A DNA stretch of 64,000 nt. Source: Phorcus lineatus (Eukaryota; Mollusca; Gastropoda; Trochida; Trochidae). The DNA lies in assembly GCA_921293015.1 (NCBI GenBank), contig OV121088.1, forward strand, positions 31,285,645-31,349,644, in the 5' to 3' direction. The notes beneath the pieces are model-generated. The model was not told the DNA's origin and did no database searches. It saw only the letters and a list, made by a program, of their open reading frames with translations. The position numbers were made by a program, and so were the translations under genes. Below, in pieces: positions 24,470 through 37,739 of the stretch (within the stretch, counting starts at the first letter, position 1; every line of letters begins with the position of its first letter).

Positions 24470-24770
24470 GTAATGAATTATTTAAACTGCACTGTTTGTA
24501 GGAAGCAGCCGCACAAGTTAACGAAACTGGCGGAGGAGCCGGTTCCAGACAATTGGTTAGAAGACAATATCCATGACAATGGTGCTGGCGACCCATCAGG
24601 GAATGCTTCACAGGTGTCCAGGACAAGCATCGAGCCAGTGCCATAAACTTGTGACAATCATCCCCAGATGAAAAGCTCATAGCCAAGCTCTGTCAATGAG
24701 GTGGTGCCGATGCTAACCGAGAACAAGCTCATATCAACTCCCTAATAAATCAACAACGACACTGCGATCA
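24470..24770 (+). other. Candidate 3'-terminal exon (+)
   Basis: A splice-acceptor-like stretch (CTGTATCTGTTTGTGCAG, ending 24469) precedes an open frame that runs to TAA at 24644-24646. A second acceptor-like TTTGTAG lies slightly further in. The translation is acidic and balanced, e.g. LAEEPVPDNWLEDN, unlike the Phe/Ile/Lys-rich chance frames nearby. A canonical AATAAA follows at 24744-24749, about 100 bases after the stop. I know no family with this sequence. The minus strand is also open (24441-24686), which weakens the case. It may be a terminal coding exon, a non-coding RNA exon or conserved regulatory DNA. Confidence 0.25.
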
Positions 24771-25679
24771 GAGCTTCAGCTTAAAAACACAATACAAACG
24801 TGACACATTGTACATATCCGGGTAGGCTCGGTTTGATAATGGTGTTCGCAATATTGCAATCAATTCTCTGCCATGGAGTTTGCACAATGGGCCAATACAA
24901 AATACATGAAGACCGTGTATTGGAATGAAGAGTGAGAATGTTATTTGATGGACCACGCCTTGGTAATCAGATCTTTTTTAGGTTTTATGTTGTAAAGATG
25001 AGTTATGACTAGCAGTATGTCAAGAACAATGAAAAAATCCTAGCACAGACAGATAAAGGCTCGTACTGTGACACTGTGGAGAGTGACTGTTTCGTATTTC
25101 AATTAATACATGGTAGAATAATTCACTGATTACAAGGACTCCAGTACCATTGTTACCCATAATGCAATATCCATTTTCAGAGGAAAGCTTCTGATCAATA
25201 CAAGCCGATACTTTGTATGCGGTAGTTGCAGGTATTTTTATGTTCATAGTGTAGAAATAGTGGAAATCATGGAATATTCATACGGTGGAAGGGTTATTTA
25301 TGAAATAGAGCATAGAGAACAAGACTGAGCTGTGTTATGAAATATGAATATGAAGTGATTAATTACATTCTATTAACTGGACAATGATTCTCAACTTTAA
25401 AGATTTTTATGTAAAATTGTTGTGTCTTACATTCCCAAATATCTATGCAAATGACTCGATTGATAATAAATATAAAACCAACCATCATTTTGGAAATGTT
25501 TGAAAAAGGGAAAGTACATGAAAAAGACTCTGAATGTATAATCTTCTGGTTAGTCTCAGATATGTAAAACAATATTTCACCATTTTGAATTTGAGCACAA
25601 AACTCTTCTCACGTGACTATCATAGTCTATTCAGGAACAAAATATTTTTTCCCTAAACCAATAAACTTTTTTCAACATG
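24771..25679. other. AT-rich non-coding DNA
   Basis: No gene or repeat recognised. A moderately complex patch at 25020-25240 includes TACCATTGTTACCC, a Sox-like core. Confidence 0.5.
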
Positions 25680-25870
25680 CACCAGGAGGTAATTAGCGAA
25701 TTCTAAAAGGTGTAACATACACGGCAATCTCATTAACCGCTAATCTGCAATTTAATTAGCATTTTTTGCATATATTGGTGTGAGGCAGCACATCGAAGAT
25801 GAGGAATGCACAGAGAGCTGTGGAGAATGCTGGATGGGCAGCTGTGACAGGACCGGGGACTAACAGATAT
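25680..25870. promoter_or_regulatory. Candidate regulatory block rich in homeodomain cores
   Basis: It contains GTAATTAGCGAATTC, CATTAACCGCTAATC and TTTAATTAGC within 100 bp, then a more GC-rich stretch. Reading + from about 25791 gives the Cys-rich EECTESCGECWMGSCDRTGD before a stop. That would need an acceptor at GAGGCAG, and I regard it as more likely chance. Confidence 0.28.
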
Positions 25871-27829
25871 GGGTGTCACCAGCACAGGCAGTGTCATCTA
25901 TCAACCGCCTGTTGAGGCTCGGGCAGTCCCAGCTCTCCTGAACAAACTCTGTCCACAAGATAAACAGAAAAATACAGTTCAGCAATGTGTACATGCAGTT
26001 CCAGAGCCATTTACTGAAACTTGGCATAGCTCTAGTGTTGTTCTTCTTCTTGTTGAAATTCCTCCTATTGACAGGAGAACCTCCCTATGGAGTAAGATAT
26101 ATAATTAAATATACTAATTAGTCACTTAACATAAAGAGGGAATATACAATGGTTGAACTATTCCTGCGATAGTAAGTCTGATCTCCTTCGGTGGAGAATT
26201 TGACACAGATCACATACATCTTTCATAATACCCTTATATCATCCCCTTAACTGCAATTCCTGCTTTGCCAGTACATGATATTATTATAGTTTTCATACCA
26301 CTCTAATAGTTCTTGATACTACAATAGCTCCCGTACTAAAACTACTCTAAAAAACCTTGCTTTCAGTACTTGATATTCTACAACTCTCATGTTAGCAGGA
26401 TAACTATACTCTTGTGTGCTAGTATGGCTCTTACTTTGCTTTAACTTGTGTTTAGCTTTAGGGGTCATGCTAGTATTATAGCTCTGTCTTTACAAGATAT
26501 TGTCTTTGTTGTATAAATCCTGACGAGAAAGACAGATGTTAAACTAATAATTTATTTAAATGTTCTGTTAGTTCCATTGGTTCCATATAGACAATGACCA
26601 TCATCTTAATAAAGATACTGCTCTTTAGAAATGTATTTCACATTACCACAAAAGTATCAGATAATGTAATCACATCTATACTATACACAAAAGTTAATTG
26701 ATTACAATAGATTATGATCAAATATGAAAAGAACATTATCAAAAACTTTTCAATTAATCTTGATCTCAGTAATGAAAATCAAGTTTTTGCAATCAACAAT
26801 AAACTAAGTTGGTATATCCAGGATTGATTTCCATTTCTAAGTGTTCAAATTCTGTTTACCGCTATTTACCCTCTAGATGTCCACACTAATTAAATTCTTT
26901 CGATTTCTGATCGGGATGAAAGACATCGTGATTGATCATGGAGGAAAAGTGACACATATCATACGCTTTTCAGTTGGGGGCGTGGCTGTGTTCATTGTCA
27001 ATTTTCCACTTATTTTACTCTTTCAGATATGCCTTGACAGTTTTTATTTGATGTTGGGATGAATATCATACACACAAGCTGTGATATTGACAATGAAATA
27101 AATAATGGTAACATGACCGAAAGCGGAAGGCTACTCTCAAGTTCGTTTAACATTCACAGGCCATGCATGAGACACCATTGATACAACTGATAATCTGAAA
27201 ATTATGCATCTTCTGATATTTACATAAAAGAAACTTGTTGACATTGAATCAGATTAGTATATAAGATCAATAAAATTAATGCAAACAGTAAAATTTCACT
27301 CGGAATTCAATATTTCATGATTTTGTTTTAACCTATGCACCCTTTATTTATGTTTCACAAAATTCACTTATGAAAAGTGAAGTGCAAGCATTTCACCATA
27401 GCAAGCCCTAAGCTATAATCTTAACACAAACAAATCATTAAAAAAAAAAAACCCTTTAGGATATCACAGATCTAAACTACTAGATTTAGGAAGAAGGATT
27501 CATAAGTTTACAATCCTAATGACACTAAGGTGTTTCACGAATATTTCATATCAACAGTAGTGTGCTCCTGATGAGAAAATGTAATGTGTTAGTCTGGTCA
27601 TGTATATTAAACTTTTGCACCTAAATGTAGATATTTTAAGTTTATGATGGATAACCAAGCATGTTATTATGTTTGGATCAAATACAAACGGAGCAAGTAA
27701 TGAAAATGGCTGAAATCAACAAATGTGTATTCACTACCACCCAAGCATCCGGATTAAATGACTTCATATGTTGAATGTGACATGCATTAATCATACTTAG
27801 CTTGGTATTTTATATTCTGCCTGAAATGC
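25871..27829. other. AT-rich non-coding DNA
   Basis: A 79-codon frame at 25869-26108 (+) has mixed composition but no domain or splice context. The rest is AT-rich without recognised features. Confidence 0.5.
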
Positions 27830-27980
27830 TTCAGTTGTACCTAACCAGTAATTAGTGAGTAATTTCATATCGCTTGCCAGAGAATTGGCTAATTATATAC
27901 AGCAACACCCTTGGTGATCAGCCATGATTAATGGAAAAGGTTATTATTCAAATTATCATTCGAATGAAGTAAACAGATGG
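27830..27980. promoter_or_regulatory. Homeodomain-site cluster
   Basis: TAATTAG (27849-27855), GCTAATTA (27888-27895), GATTAATGG (27926-27934) and TTATTATTC/ATTATCATTC further on, all within 150 bp of non-repetitive sequence. It resembles a compact developmental enhancer. Confidence 0.28.
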
Positions 27981-28429
27981 ATAAATTTGGAAAAGCTTTA
28001 GAAGATGAAAGGATTTTATACCTTGCCTTAGGTTCTTTTTTATTTTCAATTTGTAATCAGTTTCATATCCATTTAATTGAAGTTAACTTAGAGTAAAGTT
28101 AAAAGAAGGATAGATTGTTATGAAAAGTTAAAAATATGTAGTCTATAATTTTCAGTACATGTGTTAGCTTTCATGTGGATATTTGATAATAGAAAAAAAA
28201 AGGATCCAAAAACGACATCTCAAAATACGTATTATTTCATGATCATAGTCAGATTAATCTCTATCTTGAAAAAATTCTGTCTAACTCGATAAGAAATTAT
28301 CCAATTTCGAATCCTGATTTTTTCCTACTTTGCTCTTTTTCACTCAAGTCGGATTGGATACCAAAGGAATTTACTGAACAAGATTGTCAGATAAAAAAAA
28401 GCCATCATAATCAATATCCATCAAATCCG
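27981..28429. other. AT-rich non-coding DNA
   Basis: Nothing recognised; A-rich runs only. Confidence 0.6.
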
Positions 28430-29330
28430 ATCTAAATGGCTCCTTTTCCTGACAAAATCTAATTTGACAATTCTCGATCAGAAATGCTGGAGAAAAAGTT
28501 AACGGCCAGTCACCAAGTCATAACATGTGGAAGGCAGGTGTGATGTGAAATGAGTTTAAGTCTCATAAATGTTATGACTAAGTCCGGATCATCTATAAAC
28601 AAATTGTCATCTCTTTTGTTTAAAGCTCAGCTAAGACAGAACAAGATCAGCCGACACAGACAGGGTTGGCACTCCAGTGTAAACAATCCTGGCATATGGA
28701 TCCGCCATTTCCATAATGCCTTTATCTCCGACAAATGACTACATGAATATTGGCAATTGTACTCATCAAATACCAAATTTAATTAGCAACGTTTTGCTCA
28801 AAGATGTCATTTTTCTACACACACCAAATCTTCCGATGCAATGATAAAACCATTTGCTCTGAACTCCCAAACTACAACCACTCTAGTGACATTTCTGCTA
28901 ATTACATTCTAGCAAAGGCCAATTAAAGACATATGCGGAGAAAATCATCAGTAAGTGTATTAGTCTCCTAGAAAAAACATCTTTCATGGTCCACTATCCT
29001 GTAATCGTATTAGCTCTCGGCAAGCCGGTGTGAATCTGCCGGTGTGAATCGCGAGTGATCTGTCCTTAACATATCAATGTATTTGTAATAACCCATCGAG
29101 GTGGCATATATTGATAAAAGCTGGTAAAGTCTACGGCCAGTTAGCAACATGATAAAATCACGCTCTTTGTGCCAAGGAATTCTCCGAGACAATTTATGGT
29201 ACTATTTCTTAATTGACACCGATTACTCGGACAAGTGTTTCAAATATGGGAGAAAGGATAATTGTGGCAAAAATGATTTGCAGTTCACAAAGTGCTGAAG
29301 TGAACCCTTCGTAAAAATATTGGAATCAAT
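28430..29330. promoter_or_regulatory. Candidate conserved regulatory cluster
   Basis: Complex repeat-free sequence with TTTAATTAGCAACG near 28778, GCTAATTACATTC near 28900 and a tandem 13-mer, gccggtgtgaatc, at 29024-29036 and 29038-29050. That 13-mer contains a T-box-like half-site (GGTGTGAA). A 60-codon minus frame (29010-29192) shows no domain. Confidence 0.3.
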
Positions 29331-32189
29331 TAGCAATAAAGCAGCTTTTGCCATTTAGAAGAAATTGACTTGAAAAGAAATTGTCCCAGGTGCATGTTTG
29401 CAATCAACGTAATTGCGATAAAGATTTCTTGTTAAAAACAATCATAGATACATCAACAGCAGTCTTTAATACTAACAGATAATCAACTGAAAATAACAAG
29501 TCTGTTTTCTTCAAAAACATTCAAATAACTAGAAGAGATATTTTTTTCTTACTTTCTTGGACATATTCATGGAAAACCCATGAGCTAATTTCAAAAATAA
29601 AAATTGCAAAAATAAACTAGTGTGCATTACAGTAATTTTACATTAAATAGATCTCAGACATTTTGCAAACATCACAGTTAATGTAAGAATATGTGTATCA
29701 TTCTTGACAACTAATTTAAAGTTAATCACTTTTGTTTCTATATCTATTTTTAAAATACATATAAATGCAAACAACAATTATTAGCATTCTAAACAACGCA
29801 AATATTTCAAAACAGACAACAGATATTATGTTACAATGTTTCCCAAAAAAAGTATAGACAGTATAGAAACAAAAAACAGACACCCAAAATACAAATTAAA
29901 ACTGTTTAAATGTGAAATAATCACCCATTTCCATTATCAACACCAAAAATTTACATTTATATTCATACCTGATGAAAGTGTTCAAATTCATGTATTCAAC
30001 AAAATAGATGATCTTTTGTAAAACAGATAGTTATCAAAGAGTGAGAAAAGACTGTTCGAAATTCAGTAGCCTAAATATGTAAATTCATATTGCATCAATA
30101 TTTATAGTGGATATTATTTGGTTTCTCTCCACAGTAACAATATAGCCAGATTCATAAATTCCAAGCACACAAGTCTATTCGCTCTAATCCAATAGAAAAA
30201 TCACACTGTCCTGCTTGCAGCTAATAAGTGGATTGAAGCACTGCTGTTCTTCCGTGGCTGAAAGGCTTTCAGATGGGGCTTCTCTCTCTGTGCAAATCCT
30301 GTTTTCAGTCATAAGGCAAAGACTCTAATGTCCTATTCAAAACAAACCAACCTGTATCGCAAGCTACTCCTATTCTTTTCTTTCAATACACTTGCATGAG
30401 CGTGACATTTCTCAGCTTGTGCATTCAGATCAAGTACATGTGACTAATATTGAAATACGGTGACATTAACCTTTGACCTACCCACGGTAAAAAATGTGAA
30501 AATCTTTTCACAAGCCCCACTACAAATGCAGTGTAAAATTGTACGCTATTTAATACCCTGTAAAGTGTTCCCCTACAATCAAACTTGGTATAAAGAGCCT
30601 AACACTATTCAAATATCTCAGTGGCCGGTTTACACAAAAGTATAATGGTTTCGTTGAACTCTAAATCGTATGACTCACAGAAAAGAGGGGTTACATGGAA
30701 ATCAGACTGCAGGGTTATAACTTGTGGATAGTCAAACGGGTTTCATTTATGGCAACGGATCTGAAAGGCATAAACTTGCTGTCTTCAAAGATAAGAATAT
30801 AGAAGTGAGAGGAGTTTATCACGAGCAGCATTAGACTCATTCTACTCTTCATCATGCATCGACAAGCAACAGGTTTCCATTGTGTACTTGGATAATTTGA
30901 ATTAAGTCAACGCTTTTGGACTCTCCACAGCACAGAAAGAAAAGTCAATATCCTCTTGTGATCGGACTTCCTAGGAGGATGTGTATTGTTATGAATTTAG
31001 TTGTCCACATTTATTCCTTTCGATCATCCTACTAAAGGGCAATGAAATTCCATATGGCATAATTTTGAACAGAAAACGTGAAAAGTTATTTGTTGCTGCC
31101 TACATATATCAAACCAACTGGTGCCCTACTTAATGACTGAATAATTGATTACACTAGCTACCATATGAAATATAACTTGATCATGTTCCATAATTCTTCT
31201 TACTTTATTCGTGAAGCCTGACCTTTTATTGATCATTTCTGAGGTAATATACATGAAATTATCGATGAAAACACGTTGCACTTTTGTAGTCTCAAAGACA
31301 TGAATTACCATTTGCATAAAAATATTCTACAAACTTAAAGCTTAGAAAATTTTGGAAATTTCATTGGCCAAATCTAGAAATTATTTCAAAGATATCTTCA
31401 TGCATATTGGATAAAGATAACTATTGTCTTGTCATTACGATGAAGCATGAATGTCAATCTTTTTAAATTTCAGATTATATTTTCATAAAAACTAATCCAA
31501 ACGTCTCCAATCTTCAACCTGCTACTCAATGGAGACCTGGCGGAGCCCAAACTTAGCATTAATTCAACATTGAGTCTCACGTTACTTCAAAGTATACAAA
31601 ACATAAAGGGGCCATCGCTGCTTCAAAGAAGCAACAAAAAGCACCTTTTTCAGCGCAGAGTCCAAATCTTCGATCACTTTTTATTTCAATTGTCTTTCTC
31701 AAAGGGCTAATTCTTTAATTCTCTAAACTTGGCAAAATGATAGGCAGCTATAATCTATTTAAAAAGTACTGGATTATTAGGTTTGGAGGCAGAAGGCTTT
31801 AAAGACTAGGATCCGGTTTTTCTTCAGGTGGGACTTACTATCATTTTCTCGTTAACTTATTACCCTAGGCTATGGGTATGTGATTAACGACAGGCTCCTC
31901 TTTCTCGTGAGCTGATTTAGAAGCTTCTTCCTTTACCTCGAACAAATCCTTGATACCTTCCACACTGAACTCTCAGATTCATAACACAGACTCCACTTTA
32001 TATCCTTCATATCAGATGGCATTTATCACCAAGTCACAAAAATGAATGACAGTTTACTCAATTAGCAAATATGATTTCTAGAGATCATTTCTCAATATCT
32101 ATTACTCTTTATTTTATTTTTTTACTTAGTTACATAGAAGTCTATCTTCTAAATATCCTCAAAATTCTTTTTTTTCTTTTTGACATTTG
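29331..32189. other. AT-rich non-coding DNA
   Basis: Mostly low-complexity AT-rich sequence with chance frames. Slightly more complex patches at 30180-30480 and 30840-31030 have no distinct features. Confidence 0.55.
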
Positions 32190-32198
32190 CATTTCATT

Positions 32199-32605
32199 TT
32201 GGCATTTGACATGACAGGTGTTGCTGATAACTTATAACTTCCAAATATCATTGTATTACCTCTTTGTAAGATTAACCGGACAGTTTCTAGTTTTGGTATT
32301 TGACATGACATACCAAACATGATTTTACCCACTAGACATGTGGTACATACGCTATATAAATATATTGCTGATAAAATGTTACTTCCAAATATCATTGCAT
32401 TAAACTTAAAGATGTTAACTTTAACTGGACCATTTCTTCTTGCAACAAACTTAGCTGTCATTCTTATTGGCGACACAAATACAAAAGCATTCTTAAGAAT
32501 TCAGATTTATATGACTTTTTCTTTTAAATGTCATCTTATTCTTCACATACCTGTATTTATGCTGAACCTATCCCTGTCAATCTTACTGGCGACATGAGAG
32601 CCACA
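32199..32605 (+). repeat. Degenerate tandem duplication (~144 bp and ~94 bp offsets)
   Basis: TTGCTGATAA followed by ACTTCCAAATATCATTG occurs at 32221 and 32365. TTGGYATTTGACATGACA occurs at 32199 and 32293. CTGTCA(T/A)TCTTA.TGGCGACA occurs near 32455 and 32575. The unequal offsets point to several rounds of duplication followed by decay. The open frames on both strands here reflect the repeats. Confidence 0.75.
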
Positions 32606-33959
32606 ACAGTTCCACAGCAACATCATCTAGTATTGCATACTTCTTTGCTATATAAAATTTTCTTACATGCATCAAGTGTCTTACAAAGTATCTTTCAATA
32701 ATGAAACTCTTCACACATTTAAGAATGTCATTGCCAAGAAATAATCGTTATTCCTTCATCTGTTTATGTCTTATTGAATACCTGTACATTTATTCTTTCC
32801 ATGATTAAAGGTCCAGTGAAATGTAACATAACTTCTTCCTACAAATATCCATTAGCTCTCATCTTACCATATAACGATACATGACTGTCATTCATACCAT
32901 GGTATTTTTTCAAATTCCTCTCATGTTATTATGTAAACCATTTTTCAGATGAGTTTAAGGTATTTAAAAAATCTTCATAAAATTTAAATTATTTGAAACA
33001 ATTTTCATATTTTTTTTAAAAATGTGTACAGAAACAATAAGCCAAATAAGAAATAGATAAATTTAAGCGATACTTCGACATTGAGAATGATGCATAAATG
33101 AAAATGAGTTATTTCATTATCGAAGGCAAAATATTCTATTAATCATTCAGGGAAAATATTTTTAAATTGCTATGAATACATATGCATATGAATTGCTTCA
33201 TTACAGCACACATCAATATGGTAAAAGGTTTGCCATATACCTTTTCAAAACGTCCGGTATGATGGATAGAAAATTCAATAATCCTGCACTTGTCAGAATA
33301 TGCTGGCCAAGTTTCAAAATACACACTTCAATAAAAGAGTGTATTTGATCTCCATAAACTCTGAATTTATCAGTTCATCAAAGACTACTTTTATACCTAA
33401 TATGAGCGATGGCCTCTGGCTCCTTCATAGTAAAGACAAGATAAAGCACATGAGAGGTATCATCCACTGTTCAACTTTTCATCACCTGTATTTAGTCATC
33501 TGTCTACAAAGCTTAAAGAAGCAAAATCTTCAGTTACAGTAACTAACAATAACAGTCATACCAGTGTTTATATGGAATTTACAATATACCTGCTATCTTG
33601 CAACATTTAACTACCTATAACTTCTAGAATTAAACATTGCATGTTCGTACTTTTCAGTGATTGTGACAAATTCTTAAAGAAAGAAGGACCACATTGTCAA
33701 CAGAGGTAAGAGGTCATGAGACCCATAACACCCAGGATCAACCCCATTCCTATCAACACTTTAGATAGGGGAAGAATCCAATTCAGATATAGGATAGATA
33801 TTTCATAAACTAGTGACAGAACTGATAAGTTGAAAATTTTCCAAATCAGCATTGAAAGTTTGACAAATTATATTCAACAAAATTCAAACCATACTCAAAT
33901 CAATGTCACCATTTTAAGTTTATCTGTAAGAATCTCATTACGAAATTGTTCTTCAATTC
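32606..33959. other. AT-rich non-coding DNA
   Basis: Faint echoes of the upstream repeat occur near 32640 and 32890. No gene is recognised. Confidence 0.5.
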
Positions 33960-35205
33960 CCTCTCAACCAAATTGAGATTTTCATCCTGGCTAGCCATTC
34001 CTGACATGAATTAAATCCTCATGGAACCCTTTTAACCTCAGACAGGTTTACATCTTGCCCTTCTACTATGCAATCCTGCTCCTATCATCATTTTGACACC
34101 ACATTACACAGCCCTTTAACATACCCAACTTCATCCCAGGTACCAACACACCTCCGCCAATGCTTCACCCTGTCCTCCTATTATATACACCCCTAACAAA
34201 TCCCTTCCATAAATTACCCTATCAATCTCCTCCCATATACACCCCTATCTAGCCATAGCAACTGTCCACCAATTCATCCACCATCTCTACTATAAATCCC
34301 TTGTAGCTATCAATGTACCAGAAGTTAAAGACTTCTGTCTCAACCTTCCTTTCTTGAAATTTATAACAAGTAATGTTAGAAATCTCTGCTCTGCATAACG
34401 CTCTTGCCTAACAGTCCATCTCACAAGCTGACTTATCTCACATCTCACGTGCTTGACTTATTCCTGACAATTCAGGATATCAACCATATCAGATATTTTA
34501 TACCTTCTGGTCTTCTCTCCATAGGCTTTTCAGAAATTTGTAATGCGTTGATGTAACACTTCTCTGTTTGTTAGATAAATCATAATAAAAGACTTGCAAT
34601 TGTCCATGCAACACTTTGTGCACAATACTGCTTGGTATCTCCGGTGCCTTATAATGTTATGGAAATGCACTGTAAAAAAATGCCTATATGAAATTTTTTA
34701 AAAAACATATCAGATATGCCCAGCCCTTCTTTGAAGAAATAGTAAGACTACCTTTCAAAAAGACAACATTCAGCAACTAAATAGTAAGATAAAGATTCTA
34801 TAATAAGCCAATGGAAAGAAAACATAAAGACGTGCATAACTGTCAGTGAATAAACTTGGTACTACAACCTATATACTCTGAATGGATAATTGTATTAAGT
34901 CAACAGTCATGTACATTGTCTATAACTTGTCTGCTTACTTCCTGGTTTTGACAAGTAATCTTTGTTTACAATTATTAATATAAAGACAGATAATAACCAA
35001 AACAATGAGAAATTATATGTATTTTTCTAGAAATCATTTGTATCAATTGTAAGGTCATCAATTGACCAAATAAAATTAGAACGCCTTGTGCAAAAATGGT
35101 AAGAGTAAACATGTATGCCATATGAAACTACCCTGATACATGGATACTTCCTTGATCTACCAACCATATATACAGTGCATCTCATCAAAGCTCTTTCTCC
35201 CAAAC
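33960..35205 (+). repeat. C-rich, G-poor degenerate repeat domain
   Basis: The plus strand is unusually rich in C and poor in G. Phrases recur in diverged form: CATTCCTGACATGAATTAAATCC near 34000 against CTTCCTGACTTGAAATAAATCC near 35608, and AAATCTCTGCTCT near 34380 and 35644. It looks like an ancient tandem duplication around the minisatellite that follows. Confidence 0.55.
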
Positions 35206-35578
35206 CCTAATTCCTACATCCTGAAAACCCTTCTCCCAAACCCTACCTCATGAAATCCCTCTTCTCAAACCCTAAACCCTACCTCCGGAAACCCTCTTCT
35301 CAAACCTTAAACCCTACCTCCTACAAAACCCTCTTCTCAAACCCTAAACCCTACCTCCTGAAAACCCTCTTCTCAAACCCTAAACCCTACCTCATGAACA
35401 CCCTCTTCCTAAACCCTACCTCCTGAAAACCCTCTTTTTCAACCTTAAACCCTACCTCCTGAAAAACACTCCTCTCCAATCCTAAACCCTACCCCATGAA
35501 AACCCTCTTCTCCAACCCTAAACCCTTCCTCCTGAAAAACCACCTCTCCATAACCCCCAACCCTACCCTCACTAAGCA
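35206..35578 (+). repeat. 36-bp C-rich minisatellite, about 10 copies
   Basis: The consensus unit starts CCTACCTCCTGAAAACCCTC and continues TTCTCAAACCCTAAAC. About ten units of 29-38 bp run in the same direction with substitutions and small length changes. Each boundary creates AACCCTAAACCCTA, a telomere-like phrase. The short minus-strand frame that reads through part of it has no meaning. Confidence 0.93.
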
Positions 35579-37739
35579 TAATGGAGAATACTGGTCTCCT
35601 GTCTGGCCCTTCCTGACTTGAAATAAATCCTGACTAATGTCCAAAATCTCTGCTCTACTTCGACAGTTCACATAACAAGTGCTTGCCTACTTCCTGACCC
35701 TAAGGGCTCTTCCCATTGGTTCAGCTTGACTGCCTCCCTAATCTGACGCAGATAATCTTTCAAGATGCTTTGCAAATTTCTTGATCCTCGTCAAATCACT
35801 CTCTCGTATTTTGATATGTCACGTTTCATTGACTTAAGGCCACAAAAGTTGCTGGTTTAAAATCAAAATTGTCATCATGTGGAAGTAATCCTTTTAATGT
35901 TGTGATTTTCATGCTAAATATGTTTTAAATGTTAAAGATTGTTGATTTTTTTTGTTAGATGTTAAAATAAGAAAATAATATCAATGATAGCAATTTCTGA
36001 ATTTTATGGTAGAGAAAAAGTTTGATTTTGCGATATTTCATGAGCTGGATATAGATTATTTCTAGCAGATATTACAAAAGAAAGAAATATCAATCATATT
36101 ACAAGTAGGGCTAATTTCTCAAGGCATCAATTGAAGAAGAACTTAACTTCCTTTCTTCCAACATATCTTTTAGATTGCCTAAATGAATGAGATCAACATC
36201 TTGGCTTTTTTCCTACTGATATGATAAAATAAAAAATCAACAAATCCAAACTTGCTTTGTAAATGCCCTAGGTTTTCTTTATGTGTAATGGTAGAGTGAT
36301 AAAATTATTACTTTAAAAAATGTGACCACGATAAACACAGTAACAAATGAATTATAGATTTTGAAATCAGATATTGTAATTATTTTTTTCTCCATGCAAC
36401 AAAAACTCAAATTCAATGTTTATTTTCATTTAATCATTGTTATCATTTGATATATATATATATATATATATGTTACATTTATTTTGTTGTTGATTTTCTG
36501 AACCACAATGTTTTAAAAACTCACAAATACCTCTTCTAAAGAGGACGGTTGATATGTATGAAAAGAAAATGTTTCCATTATTATGCAAATGAAGCCATAT
36601 CATGTACCAATGCCAACATACATTGTACACTATATCAAATTCAGTAGATAAATCATGATTAGAATATTTTGAGTTCATTTTACCAATGATATATTCATAA
36701 TAGGGAAATATGGGATGCATTCTGAATAACAAAAATATTTGAAAATGCATGTCAGGCACAAGCTTATACTTGAAATATTAAATTATAAAACCTGCCCACT
36801 ACAAGAATTAGAAAGACTTAGATATGCATAGCAAGGATAAAAAAGTCAAGACCGGAATATTCAATAACCTTTGTGTATTAGGCTCTTTCAACTCGAGCAT
36901 AGCATTCAAACTAAAAAGTGTATAAGAAATGCTGCTTTTTTTTTACCTTGAATAAAGTCATTTCTGGGTCAACTCAACTTGATATATTCACAAATTGAAT
37001 TCAAAGCCAGGATATGCTTGGGCTTGTGGTCGGTGTTTCGCAAGTTAACTGTTGAAGTATTTATAATGCAAGAAGAAAGTGAATCTTGGTGATGAATATG
37101 AGCAAAGATCCAAGCTCGTATTGATTAGCAACACGTTAATTATTTACAAACTGAGACGATATGCATGGCGACAACAAGATCAACAAAGCATGCACCATAA
37201 AAAAAGACATAATTTTAATCAAGCGACAAAAGCCATCGATTCAATTTCAGGGAGTTGATGTTTTTTTTGGAAGGAAAATGAGTCAACGTCTGAGGTCATA
37301 ATGTGTTCTCCTCCAATGAACATTACTCTTAGCATGCCTTCTAACTTTCAAATTTAAAATTAGGAAGTGTTTCAAAGCCCCAACAAAAATAAAAGATACT
37401 CTCTTATATACAAACAAACAAAGAAAATATATCTGAATAGCGGAAACTCAATTGTGTTTCATTTTCTGTGACGATCGAAACATCATTTCCTACTGCCTAA
37501 TATTGCCATGAAAAGTAATTACATTTTTGTCCACCTGTTGAACTGCAATTGTTCCACCTTATGGTCCATCATATTCCAATATGGCCTCTAACAAAATTCA
37601 ATTTAGAAGTATTGTACACTTATAAAGTGAGAGCCGGCTAAGAGTTCGATAAATCTAACAATTCCTCCTCCAGAAATAAAATTCATGAGAGGCCAAAGCG
37701 GCGAAATTCATTTAATGGTGTAATTTGGCCGGCATATCG
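35579..37739. other. AT-rich non-coding DNA
   Basis: Contains (AT)11 at 36450-36471. From about 37020 the sequence becomes more complex (ATGCATGGCGACAACAAG; AAGCGGCGAAATTCATTTAA) and leads into the island that follows. No gene recognised. Confidence 0.5.
36450..36471 (+). repeat. (AT)11 microsatellite
   Basis: A perfect dinucleotide run of 22 bp. Confidence 0.95.

Noticed and set aside
25791..25865. A cysteine-rich terminal exon
   Set aside because: The peptide is short, the acceptor is weak and no poly(A) signal follows at a sensible distance.
35206..35578. A true telomere or interstitial telomeric array
   Set aside because: The CCCTAAA words occur only once or twice per 36-bp unit and the animal repeat CCCTAA is not in continuous tandem. 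It is a minisatellite with telomere-like phrases.
35489..35671. A 60-codon minus-strand frame
   Set aside because: It partly translates the C-rich minisatellite.
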